Part shown: piece after piece, positions 8,664 through 19,015 of the stretch
How the letters are laid out: each line of letters starts with the position of its first letter
How positions within the stretch are numbered: position 1 is the stretch's first letter
From: Pedobacter quisquiliarum
GTDB taxonomy: Bacteria > Bacteroidota > Bacteroidia > Sphingobacteriales > Sphingobacteriaceae
DNA: 64,000 nt
Direction: 5' to 3'
NCBI RefSeq assembly: GCF_014642175.1
Contig: NZ_BMIL01000003.1
Location: 327,978-391,977 of the forward strand
Translations under genes and position numbers: made by a program
The notes under the pieces: generated by a model
Database searches by the model: none
What the model saw: only the letters and a program-made list of their open reading frames with translations
Told to the model about the DNA's origin: nothing

Positions 8664-10118
8664 ATGTTGGATTGGTTGTTAATTGCTGAAATCGTTTACG
8701 TTATAGGCATTGCTGCAGTTTGCCTGAGAATTGTTTACGAAACCGAGTCCACGAGCAAGACATTGGCTTATCTGCTGCTCACCATCTTTTTGCCCATCGG
8801 CGGCATCATCGTGTATTTTGTGATTGGTACCAATTACCGCAAACGCAAACTCTATAGTAAGAAGATTTTCAAGGATGAGCAGCTGATGCACAGGGTGAAA
8901 ATCCAGATCTTCAGGACTTCCGCTACGAGCTGGAAAACTGTTGCTGCGCCACTCCGGAAATATAGAAAGCTCTTCACCTTGTTGCTCAACAGCAACTGGA
9001 GTAGTTTAAGTACCAACAATAAAGTAGAAATCCTGCTGAATGGTGAAGAAAAATTTGCCTCCGTGCTCGCCGCCCTTAAAGCAGCAAAGAACCACATTCA
9101 CATAGAATACTACATTTTTGAGGACGATGAGATTGGGAATGCCATCAAAGACGTACTTATTGAGCGTGCCCAGGCAGGGGTAGAGGTGCGGTTCATTTAT
9201 GACGATTTTGGCAGCAGGTCCATTCGCAATACCATTGTGCCAGCGCTTATCGCCGCAGGTGTAAAAGCCTATCCCTTTTACCGGATATTCTTCATTGCGC
9301 TGGCAAATCGACTGAATTACCGGAACCACCGGAAGATCATCGTCATTGATGGTAATATCGGGTATACGGGGGGAATCAACATCAGCGACCGCTACATCAA
9401 TAAGCCTGGTGCAGACCGGGATGCGTACTGGCGCGACACCCACCTGAAGATTACAGGGCCGGGCGTGTACTATTTGCAGTATCTGTTCATTTGCGACTGG
9501 AACTTTTGCTCAGATCAGGAATTGGATCCGGACCGGGATTTCTTCAACACACAAGTTCCGGAAGAAACAGGGGCCTTGGTCCAGATTGCTGCGAGTGGAC
9601 CAGATTCCGATGATCCGACCATTATGTTTTCATTGGTGAAAGCCATCGGCATTGCGGGTAAGGAGATACTCATCACGACGCCGTACTTTATACCCGGAGA
9701 GACACTGCTGGACGCTTTAACGGTAGCGGCCCTAAGTGGTATAAAGGTGAAGTTGCTTGTGCCGGAGCAGTCCGACTCAAAGATGGTAGACCTTGCTGCA
9801 AGGTCATACTATGAGAATCTCATGCGTGCAGGGGTAGAGGTGTATCTATATCAAAAAGGATTTGTACATGCGAAAACCATGGTGGTAGACGCTTCGCTCT
9901 CGGTTATTGGGACGGCCAACATGGATCACCGGAGCTTCGATCTGAATTTCGAGGTAAACAGCATCATCTATGACGAAATCATCGGTAGGCAACTGGCAAA
10001 AGTATTCCATCAAGATTTACTAGAAGCACAGCGGATTGATCTTGAGCAGTGGCAGCACCGGAGCATCTTTAAACAATTTCCCGAGAAGGTTGCGCGGCTG
10101 TTTTCCCCTTTATTGTAA
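8664..10118 (+). CDS. cls: cardiolipin synthase
   Basis: 484 residues. Two N-terminal membrane segments (PLDc_N, about 1-60) are followed by two phospholipase-D domains. HKD motif 1 is HRKIIVID with His222, and motif 2 is HAKTMVVD with His402, each followed by the expected downstream GG/GT and N residues. It condenses two phosphatidylglycerols to cardiolipin at the inner membrane. Length equals the ClsA family. It is monocistronic, with its own leader of about 130 bp shared with the divergent symporter. Confidence 0.95.
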   Translation: MLDWLLIAEIVYVIGIAAVCLRIVYETESTSKTLAYLLLTIFLPIGGIIVYFVIGTNYRKRKLYSKKIFKDEQLMHRVKIQIFRTSATSWKTVAAPLRKYRKLFTLLLNSNWSSLSTNNKVEILLNGEEKFASVLAALKAAKNHIHIEYYIFEDDEIGNAIKDVLIERAQAGVEVRFIYDDFGSRSIRNTIVPALIAAGVKAYPFYRIFFIALANRLNYRNHRKIIVIDGNIGYTGGINISDRYINKPGADRDAYWRDTHLKITGPGVYYLQYLFICDWNFCSDQELDPDRDFFNTQVPEETGALVQIAASGPDSDDPTIMFSLVKAIGIAGKEILITTPYFIPGETLLDALTVAALSGIKVKLLVPEQSDSKMVDLAARSYYENLMRAGVEVYLYQKGFVHAKTMVVDASLSVIGTANMDHRSFDLNFEVNSIIYDEIIGRQLAKVFHQDLLEAQRIDLEQWQHRSIFKQFPEKVARLFSPLL

Positions 10119-10215
10119 AGCCTGAAGATTTCTGAAACCGTTACAAATCATCTGTGTTTAGTTATCGACAGGGGATAACCCGATTGTTAGCGTCACCCCG
10201 GCAAATCGTATTAAT

Positions 10216-10851
10216 ATGGATAATCAGGATCTAAGAATTTTATTTTTCGACATCGGCGGTATTTTACTTTCAAATGGCTGGGGGCACGAATCCAGAGCAG
10301 CAGCAGCGGAAAAGTTCGGCCTGGACTACGAAGAAATCAATGTTTTACACAATTTCATTTTCAACGTTTACGAGATCGGGCACATCAGTTTGGATGACTA
10401 TCTCGACACGGTAATCTTCCATAAACCGAGAAACTTCCCAAGAGAAGATTTCAAGGAATTCATTTATGCACAGTCTGTTGAACTGCCGCATATGTTGGCC
10501 TGGCTTAAGGGATGGAAAAAGAATTGCGGGTTTCGAATCATTTCGATCAACAACGAAGGGAAAGAATTGAACGACTACCGGGTAGAGAAGTTTAACTTAC
10601 ATGAGTGCTTTGATGCTTTTATCTCTTCGTGTGAGGTGAAGCTGAGAAAACCCGATCCTGCCATCTTTAAACTGGCTTTGGGCATCGCGCAGGCGACCCC
10701 TGCACAGTGCGTTTATTTTGATGACCGGATTATGTTTGTTAAAATTGCAGAAAAATTGGGCATTAAGGCCTACCAGCATACCAGTTTTGAATCGACTAAG
10801 GAGATCCTGTTGAACTTACAAGATTCCTCATCGCTTGCCGAGCATGCCTGA
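10216..10851 (+). CDS. HAD-superfamily hydrolase (subclass IA)
   Basis: 211 residues with all four HAD motifs: FFDIGGILL (nucleophile Asp12; the +2 position is Gly as in YihX-type phosphatases), IISINN (motif II), KLRKPDPAIF (motif III lysine) and YFDDR (motif IV). A helical cap lies between motifs I and II, as in subclass IA. Most likely a small sugar-phosphate or nucleotide phosphatase in the cytoplasm. The substrate cannot be named. Confidence 0.85.
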   Translation: MDNQDLRILFFDIGGILLSNGWGHESRAAAAEKFGLDYEEINVLHNFIFNVYEIGHISLDDYLDTVIFHKPRNFPREDFKEFIYAQSVELPHMLAWLKGWKKNCGFRIISINNEGKELNDYRVEKFNLHECFDAFISSCEVKLRKPDPAIFKLALGIAQATPAQCVYFDDRIMFVKIAEKLGIKAYQHTSFESTKEILLNLQDSSSLAEHA

Positions 10852-10901
10852 TAGACTTATGGTTCGATTTTGGATAAAGATAAAATAAAAATAGAATATT
10901 T

Positions 10902-12185
10902 ATGACTAGTACCGAGTTAAAACAGGTAGTTATTGTTGGAGGTGGATTTGCCGGTGTAAATCTTGCAAAGGAGTTGGCGAAACACAATTCTTATGTGATC
11001 ACTTTGGTTGACAAGAATAATTATAACTTCTTTCCGCCATTGCTGTATCAGGTGGCGACAGGATACCTGGAGACTTCAAACATCAGTTATCCATTCCGTA
11101 AATTATTCCGCGGAAGCAACAACTTCACCTTTAGAATGGGCACCGTAATCAAGGTCGTTCAGCCAGAAAACAAACTTGTTCTTGATACTGGTGAGCTGCA
11201 TTATGATATTCTTGTTTTTGCGACTGGCACCGAAACGAACTATTTCGGAATGGAGAATGTAAAAAAGAATTCCATTCCAATGAAAACGGTGCAGGATGCG
11301 ATCTACATGCGTAATACGTTGCTCGAAAGACTTGAACGCGCTACGCGCGAACCCGATCCGGCAGTTCGGAAGAAGCTGACGACAATTGTCGTAGCGGGTG
11401 GAGGACCTACAGGGGTTGAGATTTCGGGCATGTTCGCGGAAATGAAGAGAGTTGTAATTCCTAAGGACTACCCGGAACTGATTGGTAGTAATGGCGAAAT
11501 CTATCTGGTTGATGGCTTGAAGTCTGTGCTGGCACCAATGAGCGAGAAGTCGCAAAAATATACCTATGATACCCTGACGGATATGGGCGTTAAAATTAAG
11601 CTCGACTGTATGGTGAAGGACTTCAGCGATGATGTTGTTCAGTTCAGTACAGGTGAGTCAATTGAAACCACAACCCTGATCTGGGCTGCAGGCGTTACGG
11701 CGAGTGTATTCGATGGTATTGAGAAAGAATCCTACGGAAGAGGCAGAAGAATGCTTGTTGACGCTTACAATAAGGTAGAAGGCACACAAAACATCTATGC
11801 ATTAGGTGATACCTGTTTGCAAACCACTGATCCGGCATTCCCACAAGGTCACCCGCAGGTGGCGCAGGTAGCGATTCAACAAGGCGTGAACCTGGGTAAG
11901 AACCTGAAGAACGTTGTTGAAGGTAAAGCCCTTAAGCCCTTTGCATACTATGATAAAGGATCTATGGCAATCATTGGCCGTTTTAAAGCGGTAGCAGATT
12001 TGCCGAAGCCTAAAATTCACTTCAATGGCTTCATTGCCTGGATGGCCTGGTTATTTGTGCACCTGGTTTCTTTAATAAACTTTAGAAATAAAGTGAAGAC
12101 CTTTTACAACTGGTTTGTATCTTACACCACAAAAGATCAGTCTTTGCGGGTTATTGTTAAACCTGGACATCAAAATACTGATTAA
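10902..12185 (+). CDS. ndh: type II NADH:quinone oxidoreductase (NDH-2)
   Basis: 427 residues. FAD-binding GGGFAG is at 13-18 and NADH-binding AGGGPTGVE at about 166-174. The late FAD contact is YALGDTC. The C-terminal third has the hydrophobic patch AWMAWLFVHLVSL, which anchors NDH-2 to the inner membrane. It passes electrons from NADH to menaquinone without pumping protons. Its stop codon lies inside a 20-bp palindrome (12182-12201), and a small membrane-protein gene follows 39 bp later. Confidence 0.92.
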   Translation: MTSTELKQVVIVGGGFAGVNLAKELAKHNSYVITLVDKNNYNFFPPLLYQVATGYLETSNISYPFRKLFRGSNNFTFRMGTVIKVVQPENKLVLDTGELHYDILVFATGTETNYFGMENVKKNSIPMKTVQDAIYMRNTLLERLERATREPDPAVRKKLTTIVVAGGGPTGVEISGMFAEMKRVVIPKDYPELIGSNGEIYLVDGLKSVLAPMSEKSQKYTYDTLTDMGVKIKLDCMVKDFSDDVVQFSTGESIETTTLIWAAGVTASVFDGIEKESYGRGRRMLVDAYNKVEGTQNIYALGDTCLQTTDPAFPQGHPQVAQVAIQQGVNLGKNLKNVVEGKALKPFAYYDKGSMAIIGRFKAVADLPKPKIHFNGFIAWMAWLFVHLVSLINFRNKVKTFYNWFVSYTTKDQSLRVIVKPGHQNTD

Positions 12186-12201
12186 CTTAATATTAAGTTA
12201 A
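12182..12201. promoter_or_regulatory. perfect 20-bp palindrome
   Basis: TTAACTTAAT is followed directly by its reverse complement. It overlaps the stop codon of the NDH-2 gene and lies about 24 bp before the next start codon. It is too AT-rich to be a good terminator and looks more like an operator. Regulator unknown. Confidence 0.5.
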
Positions 12202-12224
12202 CATAGATAAAGCATCTTTGCATT

Positions 12225-12434
12225 ATGTTCATAAATCTACTAGCCATTACGTTTTACGTATTTGCCTTAATTGCAGCTTTCAAGATGGAATCCTTTTCAA
12301 AGGGGCTGTTGTTCATATTGGTGGTCATTGCCATAAGCGGGTTGCTTTATCTATTTATCCTTTTTCCGGGTGTTTCTGGTCTGGCAGTCGCAATTATTCT
12401 GGTTGCCTTCATCTTAAAACAAGGCTTGCGCTAA
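12225..12434 (+). CDS. small membrane protein, unknown
   Basis: 69 residues, nearly all hydrophobic: two predicted membrane helices (about 3-20 and 28-66, the latter perhaps split in two) joined by a short polar turn with MESFSKG. ATG at 12225. No family recognised. It follows the NDH-2 gene and ends exactly where the convergent DUF4397 gene ends (12434/12435). It could be a membrane partner of NDH-2, but the sequence does not show that. Confidence 0.6.
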   Translation: MFINLLAITFYVFALIAAFKMESFSKGLLFILVVIAISGLLYLFILFPGVSGLAVAIILVAFILKQGLR

Positions 12435-13124
12435 TTACTTTTCTTCGGTAATTACCATCCGGATCTCTGTTGCTGGCGTTGCAGCATTCAACCGCCCGGT
12501 TGTCCATATGGTATAGATCTTTCCTTTTTCAAAGGCAAAGGACGTTTCTTCTATTACATTCTGACCATTGCTACTATTGGTAAGGTTGATGATGTAACTG
12601 CTCTTTTCATCAAGTTCCTGGTAGGCCGAAGGTTGCTTGTACTTCACATTTTCAAACGTTGTAGGTGTATTTAAAAGCGTCATGGTGAGCGTTAGCCCAT
12701 CTGTGTCGGGAGAAAGATTCAGGAACTTTACAAGGGGCCTGTCCGGGTTTCTGATGTTCAGATCATCTTTTATGGTAAAGAATTCAAGTGAGTCTGAGGA
12801 CCGCAATACGAATAAGGATTGAACTTCATCACCAATCAGGTTTGCCTGTACCGAGGCTTGTACCGGCGGGTTACTGGCTAAGGTAGCCAGCAGGGGCCAT
12901 GTGCCTTCGTATACGCCGATGTACCCACTTGAAGTACCGGTGCCAAGTGCAGCACTGTATCTATCTTCTTCGCCAATTTTGAAGTTTAGCGGAGACTCTG
13001 TTGCATTATAGATGGAGAGGTAGGAAATGGGGCGGGTATAATCTTCGGTTTTCTTACATGAACCCAAAAGAAAACATAAAAACGCAACTGCGAGGATCGG
13101 TATAATGGTGGATGTCTTTTTCAT
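12435..13124 (-). CDS. DUF4397 lipoprotein
   Basis: 229 residues from ATG at 13124 (an upstream in-frame ATG at 13142 adds only MGLISK before the signal). Lipoprotein signal ending in LLGSC, then KK. The body has the DUF4397 pattern: YLSIYNATES, later VKFLNLSPDTDGL, and a C-terminal YTIWTTG strand. Such surface or periplasmic beta proteins are common in Bacteroidota and have no defined role. A single gene divergent from the sphingolipid operon. Confidence 0.85.
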   Translation of the reverse strand: MKKTSTIIPILAVAFLCFLLGSCKKTEDYTRPISYLSIYNATESPLNFKIGEEDRYSAALGTGTSSGYIGVYEGTWPLLATLASNPPVQASVQANLIGDEVQSLFVLRSSDSLEFFTIKDDLNIRNPDRPLVKFLNLSPDTDGLTLTMTLLNTPTTFENVKYKQPSAYQELDEKSSYIINLTNSSNGQNVIEETSFAFEKGKIYTIWTTGRLNAATPATEIRMVITEEK

Positions 13125-13253
13125 TTTAGAAATTAATCCCATAAAGGTAACAAAAAATGAATTTTTCTTTTAGTTAGAAAACTTACAGTTCCCGGGAACC
13201 TATTTTTGACAAAAAAATTATTAATTATACGTCGAAATGGTAGCAGAATGCCT

Positions 13254-13261
13254 TACTTTTG
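13254..13261 (+). promoter_or_regulatory. candidate -7 element for the sphingolipid operon
   Basis: TACTTTTG matches the Bacteroidota TAnnTTTG box. A start near 13268 would give a leader of about 115 nt before the SPT start codon. No convincing TTTG was found at -33, so this is tentative. The rest of the gap between the divergent genes (13125-13383) is AT-rich and shows nothing else. Confidence 0.45.
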
Positions 13262-13296
13262 TACCTCATAATTTAACATATTTTTAATATATTTAG

Positions 13297-14600
<1,304 letters not shown>

Positions 14601-14623
14601 ATTACGACCGCTAACTAGGTTTT

Positions 14624-15607
14624 ATGCAAAAGAAGGTATTAATTACCGGTGCGAGTGGGTTTGTTGGTTATCATTTGATTGCTCAAGCGGTCGCAGCTGG
14701 CTATGCTGTTGTTGCAGCAGTTAGAGGTTCAAGTGCTGTCGATCATCTAAAAGGGTTCGACATTACCTATACGCAGCTGAATTATGCAGATGTTGATGCC
14801 TTGCATAAGAACATTCTTGAGCATGGCTACGACTACATCATCCATGCTTCCGGAACAACAAAGGCAAAAACTTTAGCGGATTACAATCTTGTAAATGCTG
14901 AATACAGCAGGAACCTGGCTTTAGCCTCCATAGGTACGCCCGTTAAAAAGTTTGTTTTTGTAAGTAGTCTTGCTGCGATCGGTCCGTTGACGAGTGTGGG
15001 CGGCAGTATTTCAGCCAGTCAAACGCCAACACCTGTAACCAGCTACGGCGCAAGTAAACTCCAGGCGGAGCAATATCTGAAAGCCATTGATGGCTTACCA
15101 CTTTTGGTGATCCGGCCAACAGCGGTGTATGGTCCGCGCGAAAAAGACATTTTTATTCTTTTTACCAGCATCAACAAGGGCTTGGAGCCTTACATCGGTC
15201 GATTTGATCAACAGCTTAGCTTTGTTTATGTTAAAGATCTGGCAGCTGTCATCATTCTGGCTTTAGCCTCTACTTTGACGCATCAGAGCTATAACATCTC
15301 TGATGGTCAGGGGTATGACCGCTATGCTTTGGCAGACTACGCAAAAGCCCAGCTTTCAAAGAAGACCTTCAAATTTCATATCCCTTTGCCCATTGTACGC
15401 TTTCTGGCGACTGCGCTAGACGCCTTGTATGCAAACAGTAAAGCGACGCCGGCCTTGAATAAAGAGAAGCTTGCGGAACTTACTGCAGTAAATTGGGTTT
15501 GTGATATAGAAAAAGCAAAGATGGAACTCGGCTACCAACCCAAATATGATTTAAAAGCAGGTCTTAGTGAAACCATGAAATGGTATCGGGACAATAAATG
15601 GCTATAA
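14624..15607 (+). CDS. NAD-dependent epimerase/SDR, candidate sphingolipid ketoreductase
   Basis: 327-residue extended SDR. Cofactor motif TGASGFVG is near residues 8-15; the active site is Ser/Thr around FVSSLAAIG plus SYGASK (Tyr and Lys). Sugar-nucleotide epimerases share this fold. The position directly after SPT, and the known CerR of Caulobacter (an epimerase-like reductase of the ceramide pathway), suggest that it reduces the 3-keto group of the sphingoid base or ketoceramide. This role is an inference. It lies 34 bp after SPT and 9 bp before the next gene. Confidence 0.8.
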   Translation: MQKKVLITGASGFVGYHLIAQAVAAGYAVVAAVRGSSAVDHLKGFDITYTQLNYADVDALHKNILEHGYDYIIHASGTTKAKTLADYNLVNAEYSRNLALASIGTPVKKFVFVSSLAAIGPLTSVGGSISASQTPTPVTSYGASKLQAEQYLKAIDGLPLLVIRPTAVYGPREKDIFILFTSINKGLEPYIGRFDQQLSFVYVKDLAAVIILALASTLTHQSYNISDGQGYDRYALADYAKAQLSKKTFKFHIPLPIVRFLATALDALYANSKATPALNKEKLAELTAVNWVCDIEKAKMELGYQPKYDLKAGLSETMKWYRDNKWL

Positions 15608-15616
15608 TCTGAATAC

Positions 15617-16066
15617 ATGTTATTTCATAAACTTACGGCAACAAGTCTGGGGATAGGGTATATCGGCAAAGGTGCAGGTACTGCAGCAGCTGTCGTTGCC
15701 GCCTTGGTGTGGTATGGTGTATCCACCCTCGGGTATGAAGGTTTTCTCCCGGCATTTTTTGCCACCTTATTCATTATCGTACTGGGCATTTGGTCAGGCA
15801 ATAAGGTGGAGCCCATCTGGGGCAAAGACCATGGCCGTGTGGTAATTGATGAAGTTGCGGGCATGTGTATTACCTTACTATGGATACCTGCTACGCCATT
15901 GAACATTCTGGTCGGATTAATCCTGTTTAGGTTCTTCGATATTCTAAAACCCTTGTTTATTAGAAAATTAGAGGCGCTACCTGGTGGTTGGGGCGTGATG
16001 TTTGATGATGTACTTGCTGGCATTTATGCCAATATTGTATTACAAATATTTATCAGGTTTAACTAA
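15617..16066 (+). CDS. PgpA-like lipid phosphatase, candidate phosphatidylinositol-phosphate phosphatase
   Basis: 149-residue membrane protein of the PgpA family with all its marks: GKGAGT near the N-terminus, KDHGRVVIDEVAG, RFFDILKP and GWGVMFDDVLAG. PgpA removes phosphate from phosphatidylglycerophosphate. Here the operon context, with a CDP-alcohol transferase and an inositol theme, points to dephosphorylation of phosphatidylinositol phosphate, as described for the related locus of Bacteroides thetaiotaomicron. Genuine phosphatidylglycerophosphatase activity is the alternative. About three to four membrane helices. Confidence 0.85.
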   Translation: MLFHKLTATSLGIGYIGKGAGTAAAVVAALVWYGVSTLGYEGFLPAFFATLFIIVLGIWSGNKVEPIWGKDHGRVVIDEVAGMCITLLWIPATPLNILVGLILFRFFDILKPLFIRKLEALPGGWGVMFDDVLAGIYANIVLQIFIRFN

Positions 16067-16072
16067 TTCATC

Positions 16073-16447
16073 GTGGCGACATTCTTAAAAGCACAGGTAT
16101 CTTCTTTATCAGCCTCAATTCTTGACTTTCTTACCACAATAGTCTGTAAACATGTGCTTAACTTTGGTGTCATACTGGGGAGTGGTACGGGGACTACGGT
16201 TGGTGGGATAGCGAATTTTCTAATTGGTCGGAGCTGGGTTTTTGGTTCAAATCAGGGAAAAATACAGAATCAGGCATTCAAATACTTCATTGTATGGTTT
16301 GGCAATCTGATTTTAACAACATCCGGGGTGTATCTGGTCACGCATTACTTTCAGCTCAGTAATTACGTTATTCCAAAGATCCTTGTGTCAGGTGTAATAG
16401 GGGTTCCCTACAATTACCTGATGCAGAAAAAATTTGTATTCATATAA
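16073..16447 (+). CDS. GtrA-like membrane protein, candidate lipid flippase
   Basis: 124 residues with four hydrophobic helices, fitting the GtrA family. It starts at GTG 16073, 6 bp after the PgpA-like gene, and its TAA overlaps the next ATG by one base. The family pattern includes GTTVGGIANFLIGRSWVF in helix 2/3 and NYLMQKKFVF at the C-terminus. GtrA proteins help move lipid-linked sugars or other polar lipids across the inner membrane. In this operon it could flip an inositol lipid; this is an inference. Confidence 0.82.
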   Translation: MATFLKAQVSSLSASILDFLTTIVCKHVLNFGVILGSGTGTTVGGIANFLIGRSWVFGSNQGKIQNQAFKYFIVWFGNLILTTSGVYLVTHYFQLSNYVIPKILVSGVIGVPYNYLMQKKFVFI

Positions 16448-19002
16448 TGAAAAGAGTTCAGTTAATTGCCACAATTTATACGTTCTTACTATGCTTCTTT
16501 GCTGTTGATGCGCTAGCGCAAACGACACTGATAAAAGGAATTGTTACCGATGCTAAGGAAAAGGATCCTTTGCCATACGTTACTGTCCTTTTTAAAGGAA
16601 CGAGTATCATGACCAGAACAGATGCAGATGGACGTTTTACGATCAGTACAACTGCAGCACATAACACCTTACAATTTAGCTATGTTGGTTACAAGACTGA
16701 GTTCTTAACCATCACACCTGCACAGACTCAGGAGGTTTCAGTTAAGCTAAACCCCGAAGCAACCGCTTTGAATGAAGTGGTTGTTACTGCAGGTAAACGT
16801 CCGCGATACCGCAATAAAGAAAACCCGGCAGTCGAGTTGATTCGTAGGGTGATTGATAACAAAGCGATAAATCGTGGAGAACGTTACAAGGCGATTGAAT
16901 TTGAACAATACGAACGCATGATGTTCTCGATGAGCAACCTGTCTGAGAAGTTTAAAAACAGACGTATTTTCAGGAACTACCAATTCCTGTTTGAGGAACA
17001 GGATTCTACGAAAATCGGTGGTAAGAATATCCTACCGGTATATATGGAGGAGAAGCTGTCTCAAAATTACCTGCAACGCGATCCGGACAAGAAAAAGACG
17101 ATTGTACTGGCAAACAAACAAGTGAACTTTGATAATGCTTTGATTGACAATAAAGGATTGAGTCAATATTTTGAACGCATGTATGCGGATATTGATATTT
17201 ATGCAAACAACATATCACTGCTCAGCAATCAGTTTTTAAGTCCGATTGCAGATGCTTCCCCAACTTTTTATAAATTCTTTATCACCGACACCATTAAGAC
17301 ACAGCAACCGAATCTGGTAGAGCTGTCGTTTATCCCAAGGAACAACACAGACTTTCTATTTGAAGGCAAGATGTATGTTACGCTTGATGGTACATACGCG
17401 GTTAAAAATGCTTACTTAACGATTAACAAGAACATCAATCTGAACTTTGTTCGGGCGTTGGAGGCGACTTTAAACTTCGACAAGAATGCGGATAATCGTT
17501 ACCACCTTGCCAAGAGTAATCTTGTTGTAGATTTTGGCTTGAACCAAAATAAGGGTGGGGGATTTACAGGTGAGCGTACGGTGGCATTTACAAAATACAA
17601 GATCAACAATCCACAGCCGGAGCAGGTGTTCCAGGGTGATGCAGTTGTCATTGCACCAACAGCAACGCAGAAATCAGATGACTTTTGGGCTAGTAATCGT
17701 GCCGACACTCTTTCCGAGGCAAACCTGAAGGTTTACCAGAATATCGATACGTTGAATAACATGAAGTCTTTCCAGAAGACCATGGACCTGGTGACCTTAT
17801 TGTTTGCGGGTTATAAGGACTTTGGACCTTTTGAAGTCGGACCAGTAAACACCTTCTACAGTTTTAACGATGTTGAAGGCTTAAGGCTTCGTCTTGGTGG
17901 TCGTACAACTACGGCTTTGAGCAAACGCTATTATTTTGAGACCTATGCTGCTTACGGTATCCGGGATGAGAAATGGAAGTATTTCCTGAGTGGAACCTAC
18001 TCTTTGAATAACAAGTCTGTATACACCTTCCCACAACATTACTTGCGTGCAAGTTTTCAGCGTGACACCAAGATCCCTGGCCAGGAATTACAGTTTGTTC
18101 AGGAAAACAACTTCCTTTTGTCTTTCAAACGTGGAGAAAACAATGTGTTGCTTTACAACGATTTCTACAGATTGGAATACATGAAGGAATATGAGAATCA
18201 CTTCTCTTACAATGTTACCCTGAAGAAATGGACGCAACGCCCTGGCGGTGTACTGGCTTTTGAGAACTTTATTGATGGGCAGCCGAATTTAGTGAACAAC
18301 ATCACGACTTCGGAGATTGGTGTTGCATTAAGATACGCGCCAAATGAGAAGTTTTATCAGGGGAAGCTTTATCGCACGCCGATCATCGATAAATATCCGG
18401 TGTTTAACCTAAGGTATGCGGCAGGCTTAAAGGATGTATTAGCAGGCGATTACAACTATCATAACATTAATGCAAGTGTTGAAAAGCGCTTTTACTTATC
18501 ACAATTGGGCTTCTCGGATGTAACTGTTGAAGGTGGGTACATCTTCGGCAAAGTACCATATCCTTTGTTGACCATTCACAGGGCCAATCAGACCTATGCT
18601 TTCCAACTGAGATCATACAACCTGATGAACTTCATGGAATTTGTGAGTGATCGATATGCAAGTTTTAATATTGATCATAATTTTAATGGTTTCTTTTTTA
18701 ATAAAGTACCTTTGCTGAAAAAATTGAAGCTTCGTGAAATTGCTTCATTTAAGATCATCTATGGTGGCTTAAGGGAGGAAAACAATCCTAATCGTGATGC
18801 TTCGTTATTGCAGTTCCCAGTGAATGCGCAGGGTGTTAAGACTACCTATTCGCTAAACCGGGAGCCATATATGGAGGGAAGCCTTGGAATTGGAAACATT
18901 TTCAAGCTGTTCCGGGTAGATGTGGTGAAACGTTTCAGTTATCTGGAACATCCCGTGGTGTCTGAATACGGTATTCGGGCAATGGTTAAATTTGACTTTT
19001 AA
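16447..19002 (+). CDS. DUF5686 outer-membrane protein with carboxypeptidase-regulatory-like domain
   Basis: 851 residues. Signal peptide ends at ALAQ (about residue 25). A CarboxypepD_reg-like beta sandwich follows (about 26-110, with GIVTDAKEKDPLPYVTV and FSYVGYKT), then NEVVVTAG and a long DUF5686 region rich in alternating beta strands, ending in Phe (KFDF) like outer-membrane barrels. No TonB box or plug was recognised. Sitting in the middle of a lipid operon (1-bp overlap upstream, 13 bp to the next gene), it is a candidate for delivering sphingolipids or inositol lipids to the outer membrane. Function otherwise unknown. Confidence 0.85.
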   Translation: MKRVQLIATIYTFLLCFFAVDALAQTTLIKGIVTDAKEKDPLPYVTVLFKGTSIMTRTDADGRFTISTTAAHNTLQFSYVGYKTEFLTITPAQTQEVSVKLNPEATALNEVVVTAGKRPRYRNKENPAVELIRRVIDNKAINRGERYKAIEFEQYERMMFSMSNLSEKFKNRRIFRNYQFLFEEQDSTKIGGKNILPVYMEEKLSQNYLQRDPDKKKTIVLANKQVNFDNALIDNKGLSQYFERMYADIDIYANNISLLSNQFLSPIADASPTFYKFFITDTIKTQQPNLVELSFIPRNNTDFLFEGKMYVTLDGTYAVKNAYLTINKNINLNFVRALEATLNFDKNADNRYHLAKSNLVVDFGLNQNKGGGFTGERTVAFTKYKINNPQPEQVFQGDAVVIAPTATQKSDDFWASNRADTLSEANLKVYQNIDTLNNMKSFQKTMDLVTLLFAGYKDFGPFEVGPVNTFYSFNDVEGLRLRLGGRTTTALSKRYYFETYAAYGIRDEKWKYFLSGTYSLNNKSVYTFPQHYLRASFQRDTKIPGQELQFVQENNFLLSFKRGENNVLLYNDFYRLEYMKEYENHFSYNVTLKKWTQRPGGVLAFENFIDGQPNLVNNITTSEIGVALRYAPNEKFYQGKLYRTPIIDKYPVFNLRYAAGLKDVLAGDYNYHNINASVEKRFYLSQLGFSDVTVEGGYIFGKVPYPLLTIHRANQTYAFQLRSYNLMNFMEFVSDRYASFNIDHNFNGFFFNKVPLLKKLKLREIASFKIIYGGLREENNPNRDASLLQFPVNAQGVKTTYSLNREPYMEGSLGIGNIFKLFRVDVVKRFSYLEHPVVSEYGIRAMVKFDF

Positions 19003-19015
19003 TAATACAATAATA

